From the IMG/VR virus record IMGVR_UViG_3300034061_000930, positions 1-26,754 of that record: 26,754 nt of DNA, one strand, 5' to 3'. Made by a program: the position numbers and the translations under genes. Of the stretch, positions 19,230 through 26,754 are shown in pieces; positions within the stretch are counted from its first letter, which is position 1, and each line of letters begins with the position of its first letter. The notes below the pieces were generated by a model. That model had not been told where the DNA came from, made no database searches, and worked only from the letters and a program-made list of their open reading frames with translations. The DNA is from a virus.

Positions 19230-21437
19230 ATGGCGGTTGCCAACCAGCAGACGACAAACATCGTCCCGGTTCAGGGTGTTTTTGACCCTGAGCCGACGTT
19301 TGCTATCCAGTATTTCGTTGGCCCTGCTGGGACGCCATTTTTTGCGCCGATTAGCCCGATTCAGTCAGGGCTGACGATCACGAACTCCACGATTGATTCG
19401 TCAATCATCGGTGGAAATGTTGCGGCAGCGGCGTATTTCACGACAGCCCAGGTGGCTGCGACACCCGTAGCAGACGCAGACGTTGCCAACAAGGCTTATG
19501 TTGATTCTGTGGCGCAGGGGTTGGACATCAAAGCGTCCTGCCTCTACACGACCACAAACATCATCACGCTGTCGGGCCTAGCCGTTCAGGCCGGTGGAGA
19601 TTGGACATCAAGCCTGACCGCTGGTGACCGCATCCTGGTCAAGAACCAAGCCAACGCAGCGCAAAACGGCATTTATGCAGCCAGCGCCAGCGGATGGACA
19701 CGCACCGCGGACATGAACAACTGGTTGGAAGTGCCTGGCGCGTTCACGTTCATTGAATCGGGAACCACCCTGCTGAACACGGGATGGGTGACCACCGCGG
19801 CTTCAACCGGCACGATTGGCGTGACCAATATGCCCTGGACGCAGTTTTCAGGGGCTGGGACGTACAGCGCGGGCACTGGCCTGTCTCTGATCGGTACGAC
19901 CTTCAGCATCGCCAACACGGGCGTGTCAGCGGCGTCCTACGGCAGCGCCAGCCAAACATTGACGGCAACCGTCAACGCCCAAGGGCAATTGACCGCCATG
20001 GCTGCGGCAAATATTGCGATTGCGGCCAGCCAACTGACCAGCGGAACCATCGACACCGCCAGGATCAGCGGCGATTACGCCGGAATCACCGGCCTTGGCA
20101 CATTGCTGAATCTGACGGTGACCAACACCATCACCGGATCAATCAGTGGCAACGCGGCCACGGCAACCACCGCGGGAAGCGCCACAACGGCCACCACGGC
20201 GACAAACCTGGCTGGTGGTGGGGCTGGGTCGGTTCCGTATCAATCGGGCGCTGGAGCCACGGCTATGCTGGCCGCTGGGGCAAATGGCCAAGTGCTGACC
20301 CTGGCCAGCGGTGTCCCATCCTGGGCAACGCCCACGGTCGGCACGGTCACATCGGTCGGCGGCACAGGTACGGTGTCCGGCATCACGTTGTCCGGCACGG
20401 TCACCAGCAGCGGCAATTTGACCTTGGGCGGCACGTTGGATTTATCAGCGCCCCCCGCAATTGGCGGCACAACTGCAAACACAGTCAGGGGTACAACCGT
20501 AACGGCCACAACCAAGTTTGTCGGCCCGTTTTTTGACGCGGCCACCAGTGCGGGCGGCGCTTTGCGAAACTCGGGCGGCACGGCCCAACTGCAATGGGGC
20601 GGCGGGGGCGGCGACAATTTGACGCTAAACGTGTCAACCAACATAAACGGCGCAAATGCTCAAATTGACATAAGCCCGACCGGAACTGGCCACGTTCACA
20701 TCAAGCCAGCGGGCGCTGGATCGGTTGAAATCGCCCCGACCATTGCTGGCACGATCAACAATATGTCGATTGGCGCCACGACGGCGGCATCGGGCAAATT
20801 CACCACCATTGATTTCAGCAGCACGTTGGCGGTGTCCGGTTCAACCGGATCGGCTGGCCAGGTGTTGCAGTCAAATGGCGCCAGCGCCCCGACCTGGGTG
20901 ACGCCCGTGGCTTACGCGACGGTGACCGACGACACGACCACAAACGGAACCAGGTATCCGCTATTTGCAAACCAGACCGCGGGCAACCTGTCTACCGTCT
21001 TTGCATCGTCTACCAAATACCAGTACAACCCTTCAACAGGCATTTTGACGGCCACAGGGTTCAGCGGATCGGGTGCGAACCTGACCAGCCTTCCCGCGGG
21101 GCAACTGTCGGGCACCATCCCATCGGCGGTTCTTGGTAACTCCAGCCTGTTCATCGGCACTACGTCAATTGCGTTGAATCGTGGCAGCACCAGCCAGAGC
21201 CTGACCGGCGTCAGCATTGACGGCAGCGCAGGGTCTGCAACAACCGCGGGCACGGCCACCAACGCGAATAACATCGCAATCACTGACGACACCAGCACCA
21301 ACGCTGACTATTACCCTGTGTGGGTCACCAACAGCACGGGGAACTTGCCCGCCAAGGTGACTAGCACTAAACTAAAATTTAACCCGTCCAGCGGCGTTTT
21401 GACGACAACTGGCGGCATTGGTGGAGGCGCGTTTTGA
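19230..21437 (+). CDS. Large tail-fibre-type protein with repeats (735 aa)
   Basis: A 735-residue fibre protein. The N-terminal ~200 residues hold A-D-V-A-N-K-A-Y-V-D-S-V-A-Q-G-L-D and G-D-R-I-L-V-K-N-Q, common in phage tail proteins. The rest is Gly/Thr/Ser/Ala-rich with fibre repeats such as L-T-S-G-T-I-D-T-A-R-I and G-N-A-A-T-A-T-T-A-G-S-A. Two ~50-residue direct repeats, each starting T-D-D-T-(T/S)-T-N and containing Y-N-P-S/F-N-P-S, lie near residues 563-610 and 683-735. It ends at G-I-G-G-G-A-F without a C-terminal chaperone domain. It is likely trimeric and part of the adhesion apparatus. Confidence 0.8.
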   Translation: MAVANQQTTNIVPVQGVFDPEPTFAIQYFVGPAGTPFFAPISPIQSGLTITNSTIDSSIIGGNVAAAAYFTTAQVAATPVADADVANKAYVDSVAQGLDIKASCLYTTTNIITLSGLAVQAGGDWTSSLTAGDRILVKNQANAAQNGIYAASASGWTRTADMNNWLEVPGAFTFIESGTTLLNTGWVTTAASTGTIGVTNMPWTQFSGAGTYSAGTGLSLIGTTFSIANTGVSAASYGSASQTLTATVNAQGQLTAMAAANIAIAASQLTSGTIDTARISGDYAGITGLGTLLNLTVTNTITGSISGNAATATTAGSATTATTATNLAGGGAGSVPYQSGAGATAMLAAGANGQVLTLASGVPSWATPTVGTVTSVGGTGTVSGITLSGTVTSSGNLTLGGTLDLSAPPAIGGTTANTVRGTTVTATTKFVGPFFDAATSAGGALRNSGGTAQLQWGGGGGDNLTLNVSTNINGANAQIDISPTGTGHVHIKPAGAGSVEIAPTIAGTINNMSIGATTAASGKFTTIDFSSTLAVSGSTGSAGQVLQSNGASAPTWVTPVAYATVTDDTTTNGTRYPLFANQTAGNLSTVFASSTKYQYNPSTGILTATGFSGSGANLTSLPAGQLSGTIPSAVLGNSSLFIGTTSIALNRGSTSQSLTGVSIDGSAGSATTAGTATNANNIAITDDTSTNADYYPVWVTNSTGNLPAKVTSTKLKFNPSSGVLTTTGGIGGGAF

Positions 21438-21742
21438 ACTACACATGGAAAATCCTTAGCATCAAGGCCAAGGATGGGCTGATTACCCAGGCGCAGTACC
21501 ATGCCCGCGTGGCGCAAGATGATATGGCCGTCGAAACCGAAGGCACTTGGTTCTTCAGGGGTCAGCGTCTGGTCACGCCATTTGAGAAGGTCACGGAAGA
21601 ACAGATCGTCGGCTGGATCAAGACCGAATCAGACGGCTTAGTTGAAGCACGGATGGCGCAGCAGTTGAAAAACCTGGCCGCACGGGATGAAACACCGCTG
21701 CCTTGGATGCCCCAAGTGTTCACCCCCAAATTTGAGGAATAA
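21434..21742 (+). CDS. DUF7936-like small tail-associated protein (102 aa)
   Basis: A 102-residue protein starting at TTG (N-Y-T-W-K-I-L-S-I-K-A-K-D), with V-E-T-E-G-T-W-F-F-R-G and T-E-E-Q-I-V-G-W-I-K. This matches the small DUF7936-like proteins beside phage tail-fibre genes. No ATG exists in the conserved part; the TTG sits in a TTGA overlap with the fibre stop, with GGAGG about eight bases before. The role may be in fibre assembly. Confidence 0.7.
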   Translation: MNYTWKILSIKAKDGLITQAQYHARVAQDDMAVETEGTWFFRGQRLVTPFEKVTEEQIVGWIKTESDGLVEARMAQQLKNLAARDETPLPWMPQVFTPKFEE

Positions 21743-21744
21743 CT

Positions 21745-23751
21745 ATGGCAGTCAATCTTTCACCTGTTTTCGGCGTTGCCGGACAGCTATTCGACAACAA
21801 CGGCAACCCGCTGGCTGGCGGCAAAATTTTCACTTATTTGGCCGGGACGACCACGCCCGCGACAACCTACACCAGCGCCAGCGGTCTGATTGCCCATAGC
21901 AACCCCATCATTCTTGATGGCGCGGGCCGCGTCCCGTCGGGTGAAATTTGGTTAACGGACGGCATTACCTACAAATTTGTCGTGCAGGATTCGGCCAACA
22001 ATTTGATTGGCACTTACGACAATCTGACGGGCATCAATTCTAACTTTGTCGCGTTCACCAATCAACAGGAAATTCAGACGGCAACGGCGGGACAAACGGT
22101 ATTTAACCTGGCCACCATGCAATATCAGCCAGGCACGAACAGCCTGTCGGTGTTTGTGGATGGGGTCAATCAGTACGGCCCTGGCGCACAGTACGCCTTT
22201 GTCGAAACTGACCAAGACACTGTGACGTTTGTGTCGGGTCTTCACGTTGGCGCGTCGGTGAAATTTACCACGTCGCAACTTAACTCTAGCGGCGCTGTTG
22301 ACGCATCACAAGTGTCATACAACCCGCCGTTCGTGGGGTCAGTTGCCACCAACGTTGAAGACAAATTGGCGCAAAGTGTCAGCGTGTTTGATTTTGGGGT
22401 TGATAGTGGATCAACGCCGACGCAAAAAACTGCCGCACTTTTGTTGGCGGTTGCAGCAAGCAATCAAGTGTTTGTCAATTCTGGCGTTTACGATCCGGTG
22501 GAAATTACGGCATCAAACAAAGTGCTGGTGATGGACGCAAATGTAGAGTTTAAGATTCCGGACGGCGAAGTGGTTTCTGTTGATGTAACCGGCCCCGCTG
22601 CCTTCCACATTAGTGGTGACAACGTAATTGTTCAAGGGAGTTTTACAGCCAACGGAAACAAGGCCAACAACGATAGTTATTCGTTTCCGACATCAAACCG
22701 CAAAGGGCTGGTGTATGTGACCGGAGACAACGCCAAATTCTTTGGCGAAGTGTTTATCAAGGACGCGTATTGGCTTGGTTTTACCGCAGAAGGCGGTAGC
22801 ACTGCGGGAACAGAAATCGAGGGTTTGTATGTTCAGCGATTGCGGATTGACCAGGCTGACTATCATTCGGTGATGATTTGGTCTGTAACAGAATGGCGTA
22901 TAGATCAAATTTTGGCGACAGGGGGCACAACTGGATCGTGGCTGTACGGCACAAAAGATCAGCGCATTCGGCTTGGTACGCAATTGAGTAACACGTCGAA
23001 ATGCCGCAACGGATCGGTTGGCTTTATCAATAGCGATAAGTACATCACACTGACTGTTGAAAATGGCGCAGACAACATTTCTGTTGAATCGGCTTTGACC
23101 GGTGCGGGCGGCAAAATTCAAAACGTCAACCAAGTGGCAATTCAGACATGGATTGCATGGGACGCAAGCCTAAAAAATCAGGCGTATGGATTGGCCGTCA
23201 TTGACGCAAGCAAGGTTTACATCGGCACGGCCATGGTCGCTGATTACGATTGCGACAACTCTTTTACGGGCTATGCGTTTGCAATTGATGGCGCGGTTGA
23301 CACCACAATTGGTGCGATTGCTGTCAATGGTTCTTTGGCAACCGCAGCACAGAGCCGCGACATGATTATTACGGGAGCGCAAAACGTCTACATTGGACAG
23401 ATCACACTGACCAATCCTGTGGGAACGATTGAAGGCTTTCAGTTCGACTACGATCCGTCGTATGCACCCCAAGAAAACATCGTAATTGGAAGCCTTATTT
23501 CTACGGGGCACACGACTTGGGATGTGTCAGTGGATAACTCTGATCCAATTCGGATTCAGTATGTAAATCCAAACGCAGTGTTTGAAAGTTTGTCCAAAAC
23601 AAACGTTTACCCGCGGATCAACGTTTTGGTTGACGGCATCACTGCGCCGTCGGTTGCAACCAGTTTGGCGCAAATTTATGTTGATGGGCTTGATGGTGAC
23701 CTGAAAATCATTTTCAGTGATGGCACAGTCAAAACGATTGTGACGGATTGA
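21745..23751 (+). CDS. Tailspike with P22-like head-binding domain and beta-helix
   Basis: A 668-residue tailspike. The N-terminal ~110 residues resemble the P22 tailspike head-binding domain: G-Q-L-F-D-N-N-G-N-P-L-A-G-G-K-I-F-T-Y-L-A-G, then I-L-D-G-A-G-R-V and I-W-L-T-D-G-I-T-Y-K-F-V. A linker module with V-F-V-D-G-V-N-Q-Y follows. The body (from ~215) has the short-strand, Asn/Gly-turn pattern of a right-handed beta-helix, beginning V-F-D-F-G-V-D-S-G-S. The end, L-A-Q-I-Y-V-D-G-L-D-G-D-L-K-I-I-F-S-D-G, is a widespread phage-spike terminal motif. It probably binds and depolymerises a surface polysaccharide; catalytic residues cannot be placed. Confidence 0.85.
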   Translation: MAVNLSPVFGVAGQLFDNNGNPLAGGKIFTYLAGTTTPATTYTSASGLIAHSNPIILDGAGRVPSGEIWLTDGITYKFVVQDSANNLIGTYDNLTGINSNFVAFTNQQEIQTATAGQTVFNLATMQYQPGTNSLSVFVDGVNQYGPGAQYAFVETDQDTVTFVSGLHVGASVKFTTSQLNSSGAVDASQVSYNPPFVGSVATNVEDKLAQSVSVFDFGVDSGSTPTQKTAALLLAVAASNQVFVNSGVYDPVEITASNKVLVMDANVEFKIPDGEVVSVDVTGPAAFHISGDNVIVQGSFTANGNKANNDSYSFPTSNRKGLVYVTGDNAKFFGEVFIKDAYWLGFTAEGGSTAGTEIEGLYVQRLRIDQADYHSVMIWSVTEWRIDQILATGGTTGSWLYGTKDQRIRLGTQLSNTSKCRNGSVGFINSDKYITLTVENGADNISVESALTGAGGKIQNVNQVAIQTWIAWDASLKNQAYGLAVIDASKVYIGTAMVADYDCDNSFTGYAFAIDGAVDTTIGAIAVNGSLATAAQSRDMIITGAQNVYIGQITLTNPVGTIEGFQFDYDPSYAPQENIVIGSLISTGHTTWDVSVDNSDPIRIQYVNPNAVFESLSKTNVYPRINVLVDGITAPSVATSLAQIYVDGLDGDLKIIFSDGTVKTIVTD

Positions 23752-23760
23752 GGATAGATC

Positions 23761-25101
23761 ATGGCACAAACAGGCTACACCCCAATCCTAATTTACAGCA
23801 GCGGCACGGCTGCACAAGCCCCCGCTGCTGGCAATCTGACCAACAGCACGTTGGGGTCGGAACTCGCCATCAACATCACCGACGGCAAACTGTTTTACAA
23901 AGACAACGCCAACAACGTCCAGGTCATCGCTTGGAAGACTACGCCCACCACGGCTGGCGGCACGGGACTGACCAGTTACACCGCGGGCGATTTGCTGTAC
24001 TACGCCACAGGCACAACGCTGTCAAAGTTGGCAATTGGGGCAAATACGACCGTCTTGACCAGCAGCGGCAGCGCACCGCAGTGGACGGCGCAAAGCGCAT
24101 TGTCTGTTGGTGAGGCTGCTAATTTGAAATCAAACGCCACAACGGGCGTGATGCAGATTGTTGGGCCTGGCGCTGGAACTACCCGCGTGATGACCATTCC
24201 TAACGCCAACTTCACGGCGGCCAGAACGGACGCGGCACAAAACTTCACCGGCAACAACACGTTTGACACAACAACGCTGACGATTGATGCCAGCGGCAAA
24301 AAGGTGGGCATTGGCACGGCCACCCCGCTGACCATGTTTTCAACGTATGACACCAGCAACGCGATTGGTGCATCACAAAGCACGACGGGATATGCCGGTT
24401 GGAGGGCAAACAACACCAGCGGCAACCTGTATTTGACCATCGACAACAGCACTGGCGCGGGTTTTGGCCAGGGCAATTACACCCGTGTTATTTGGTCGGA
24501 CGGTGCGTATCCGTTGGTCTTGGCGACCAACGGAACCAATCGAATTCAAATTGAATCTGGCGGCGATGTAAACGTAAAAACCGGCAACCTAATCCAAGGC
24601 ACCGCAGCCAAAGGCATCAACTTCACCGCCAACACCCCCGCAGCGGGGATGACGAGCCAGTTGCTGAACTGGTATGAGGAGGGAACGTTTACTCCGACGT
24701 TTGTTCCATCTGGAACTGGATTCACTTCCATCACATACGACGCTGTTACCGGCGCTCAATACATTCGTGTTGGGAGAATCGTTCATGTGCAAATCTGGGT
24801 GCAGACCACCGCAACAACGATAGGCTCTGCGTCAGGCGTTCTTAGGGTTGGAGGGTTGCCGTTTACCACCGCAGCCAGCACTGGTTCCACCAGCAACGGT
24901 TTTGGCTCTTTATCGGTCAGTTATGCAGATGGCTTTCCTACTGTTGCCCCACAAGCGGCGATGCCAAGAGCAAATTCAACGCAAATTGACCTTTATTACG
25001 CGACTGGCACATCAACTGGCCCCGCATCTCAAGTCACGGCAGCAGAGATGGGGACTGGGGCTGTCGCTTTGGTTTTGGCTGGCACTTACATTTGCGCCTA
25101 A
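23761..25101 (+). CDS. Tail-fibre-type protein (446 aa)
   Basis: A 446-residue fibre protein. The N-terminus T-P-I-L-I-Y-S-S-G-T-A and L-A-I-N-I-T-D-G-K-L-F-Y-K-D are typical phage fibre openings. A middle part has V-G-I-G-T-A-T-P and R-I-Q-I-E-S-G-G-D-V-N-V. The C-terminal domain starts L-N-W-Y-E-E-G-T-F-T-P-T-F and continues with V-G-R-I-V-H-V-Q-I-W-V, a receptor-binding-type ending found in many phages. It lies between two beta-helix spikes. The role is host recognition, by inference. Confidence 0.8.
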   Translation: MAQTGYTPILIYSSGTAAQAPAAGNLTNSTLGSELAINITDGKLFYKDNANNVQVIAWKTTPTTAGGTGLTSYTAGDLLYYATGTTLSKLAIGANTTVLTSSGSAPQWTAQSALSVGEAANLKSNATTGVMQIVGPGAGTTRVMTIPNANFTAARTDAAQNFTGNNTFDTTTLTIDASGKKVGIGTATPLTMFSTYDTSNAIGASQSTTGYAGWRANNTSGNLYLTIDNSTGAGFGQGNYTRVIWSDGAYPLVLATNGTNRIQIESGGDVNVKTGNLIQGTAAKGINFTANTPAAGMTSQLLNWYEEGTFTPTFVPSGTGFTSITYDAVTGAQYIRVGRIVHVQIWVQTTATTIGSASGVLRVGGLPFTTAASTGSTSNGFGSLSVSYADGFPTVAPQAAMPRANSTQIDLYYATGTSTGPASQVTAAEMGTGAVALVLAGTYICA

Positions 25102-25112
25102 AAGGAAACAAA

Positions 25113-26621
25113 ATGTCTTTGACTAAAGTAACTTTCTCAATGATTGAAGGCGCAATGGTCAACGTGCTTGACTACGGCGCTGACAACACTGGGATCAGCA
25201 ATTGTGCGTCTGCGGTTCAAACAGCCATTGCGGCCAGTGCTGGCAAAACGCTGTATTTTCCAGATGGGACTTACCTTATCAATTCGCCCGTCACTGGCAC
25301 GGTTGACAACATCACAATTGATTTCGGCACCGCAATTATCACCAACACGGTTTCTTTGCCAATCATTGTGGTTGACGGACTAAGCATCAATCCGATCATC
25401 TATCTACAAGGCGACAACACGACCGTCAAAAACGGCTTGTTCAGCAGCCTAGCCTCTCAAGGCATCAGGATTGAGGGCGCTGCGGCTGGCGGCGGTAACC
25501 CGTACAGGGATGCAAACTACATCAAGTCACCAATTGCAAGCGGCCTTAAATTCTACAATTGCATCGCGGGCTATCTGCACTTTCGGTATTTTTCGCAAGG
25601 GCTGATTGATAACATCATTGCAACGACCAATGACGCGCCAACGCCAGCAGACACCAACATCAGCATGGGTGTGTCTTATGGTTCTGGCTGCATCGTGAAA
25701 GACTGTCTGCTCGACGATCACTTGTCTGGCAAAACAGTCTACGGTCTTTATGTGGCTGACTTGTCGTACGTCAATTGCGACATCAATCCTCTGAGGAAAC
25801 AAACCGGCAGCAAGCCAAGCTACTTTATGGCGTACTGCATCAGCAGTTCAATGATTAACTGTAAAAATTACATTTACGGCAACAGTTTGTTGGATTCCCC
25901 TGGCTGCGCCAAAATTGATCGCGGCAGCGACATCACCATTGCCAACTGTGATTTTTTCTCTGACTCCAATGGCACGTTGGGCCATGTATTTGTTGCTTTG
26001 CAGTTGCAAGGAACAGACGGTTTTACGGTGGAAGGCAACAGGCTCAAAGCAAGAAACCCAGGACGATCCGCACTGGCTATCTATCCGCACACAGATAGGA
26101 ATTCGACTGGTGGGGTGGTTGCAGACAACTATCTGGAAAACACAGAATCTTCTTTGGCCGCAGGTGTTCAAGGATCGTCGCTGTATGTTGACTACAGTTT
26201 GAGCTACGCCAGAAAACCAATTGCAATCACGAACAATCAGATTGTCAATGGCGATGCGTTTGTGCAGCAAGCGCAGGATTTGTTGCTGTCCAACAACCAG
26301 ATCATCACTGTCAAAGACCCGTTTGCTACCTACGCCTCAATCTACTGCAAAACAATTGCGAGCGGTGTCATTTCAAACAACTACGTTTACAACAAAGACA
26401 CCACGGTAGCTGCAAAAATTGGAGTGTACGCTTCTGGCTCTTTTGTGACCGTGAACAACAACACCGTGCAGTTTTCCTACGTTTCACCGCCCATTGTTGG
26501 AACATTGGCTTATAGAGGCGACACAAGCACTCTTTGCTCTTTCGGCGTGAACTCATACCTTGACGCAGCAACCAAGTATTCTGCGGGCACTGGATGGACG
26601 GTGCTTGATTACATACCTTGA
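25113..26621 (+). CDS. Second tailspike, pectate-lyase-3-type beta-helix
   Basis: A 502-residue protein. It opens with a short anchor-like peptide (S-L-T-K-V-T-F-S-M-I-E-G-A) and then V-L-D-Y-G-A-D-N-T-G, A-S-A-V-Q-T-A-I-A and L-Y-F-P-D-G-T-Y, the start of the Pectate_lyase_3 right-handed beta-helix. The body has many N-N-Q-I and N-N-Y-V turns. The N-terminus is too short to carry a P22-type head-binding domain, so it probably docks on another fibre or spike. The ATG at 25113 has AAAGGAAACAAA upstream; the in-frame TTG 21 bases earlier lies in the previous gene. Likely a polysaccharide-degrading receptor-binding protein. Confidence 0.85.
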   Translation: MSLTKVTFSMIEGAMVNVLDYGADNTGISNCASAVQTAIAASAGKTLYFPDGTYLINSPVTGTVDNITIDFGTAIITNTVSLPIIVVDGLSINPIIYLQGDNTTVKNGLFSSLASQGIRIEGAAAGGGNPYRDANYIKSPIASGLKFYNCIAGYLHFRYFSQGLIDNIIATTNDAPTPADTNISMGVSYGSGCIVKDCLLDDHLSGKTVYGLYVADLSYVNCDINPLRKQTGSKPSYFMAYCISSSMINCKNYIYGNSLLDSPGCAKIDRGSDITIANCDFFSDSNGTLGHVFVALQLQGTDGFTVEGNRLKARNPGRSALAIYPHTDRNSTGGVVADNYLENTESSLAAGVQGSSLYVDYSLSYARKPIAITNNQIVNGDAFVQQAQDLLLSNNQIITVKDPFATYASIYCKTIASGVISNNYVYNKDTTVAAKIGVYASGSFVTVNNNTVQFSYVSPPIVGTLAYRGDTSTLCSFGVNSYLDAATKYSAGTGWTVLDYIP

Positions 26622-26643
26622 TAAGCGTATTTAAGGACACAAC

Positions 26644-26754
26644 ATGACAACGCCATACGACATCATCACTAGGTCAATGAAGGACATTGGCGCGTTGGCC
26701 GCGGGCGAAATCCCGACGGCTGACGAAGCCCAGGACGGTCTGGACTTGCTCAAC
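26644..26754 (+). CDS. P22 gp4-like tail accessory factor (N-terminus only)
   Basis: The first 37 residues of a gene cut by the window end. T-T-P-Y-D-I-I-T-R-S-M-K-D-I-G followed by E-I-P-T-A-D-E-A-Q-D-G-L-D-L-L-N is the characteristic N-terminus of gp4-like packaged-DNA stabilisation/tail accessory proteins, which bind below the portal and join it to the tail. AAGGACACAAC precedes the ATG. In P22 this gene directly follows the coat gene; here a receptor-binding block lies between. Confidence 0.85.
   Translation, partial: MTTPYDIITRSMKDIGALAAGEIPTADEAQDGLDLLN

Noticed and set aside
19784-20536. A 250-residue plus-strand frame inside the large fibre gene
   Set aside because: It is a shadow of the Gly/Thr-rich repeats in another frame, full of His/Arg/Gly, with no start signal.
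19230-26621. Diversity-generating retroelement acting on the receptor-binding genes
   Set aside because: No reverse transcriptase, no template repeat and no A-biased variable repeat were seen in the window.

Overview
The window is a contiguous piece of a tailed dsDNA bacteriophage (or prophage) genome. The late genes match the P22-like short-tailed (podovirus) group: a P22-type portal, scaffold and coat protein, and the start of a gp4-like tail accessory factor. Base composition (moderate to high GC) and the run of small accessory proteins suggest a proteobacterial host, perhaps Burkholderiales or another betaproteobacterium. That host guess is inference. No integrase, tRNA, CRISPR array or insertion sequence was recognised.

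Layout. (1) Bases 1-256: the 3' end of an M15-type endolysin on the plus strand. (2) About 225-4402, minus strand: an early operon of 14 tightly packed genes, most joined by 4-base ATGA overlaps. It carries a recombination module (ERF-type annealing protein, YqaJ exonuclease, SSB-like protein) among small proteins of unknown role, several under 60 residues. (3) About 3811-4550: a regulatory region with four copies of a 15-bp pseudo-palindrome (GTAAAG-N3-(G/C)CTTAC-like). Three of them sit on the -10 elements of predicted promoters. The divergent gene at 4550 encodes a 53-residue Cro-like repressor, the natural candidate to bind them. (4) 4708-5241: about 530 bp without a convincing gene. It holds a strong predicted promoter, a long imperfect hairpin ending in a T-run (a candidate small RNA or antitermination/attenuation leader), and further GC-rich structured sequence. 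(5) 5242-8360, plus strand: early/middle genes including a gpO-like replication protein, a PD-(D/E)XK (VRR-NUC-like) nuclease, a zinc ribbon and an HNH-type protein, closed by a clear rho-independent terminator. (6) 8426-12015: small late or accessory genes including a DUF5856 protein, a zeta-toxin-like P-loop kinase, a GroES-like co-chaperonin and a DUF6321 protein. (7) 12015-18347: terminase small and large subunits, portal, scaffold and coat. (8) 18372-26621: two small virion-type proteins separated by a terminator, then four large receptor-binding candidates (two fibres and two beta-helix tailspikes) with a small DUF7936-like gene. (9) 26644-end: the N-terminus of the gp4-like tail factor.

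How it works together. The arrangement is lambdoid in logic. A Cro-like protein sits at a divergent control region, with leftward recombination genes, rightward replication genes and then late genes. The most interesting unexplained parts are the operator array with its duplicated promoter-leader cassette, and the structured non-coding segment just downstream of cro, in the position lambda uses for nutR/tR1. The unusual block of receptor-binding proteins between coat and gp4 is also worth attention.
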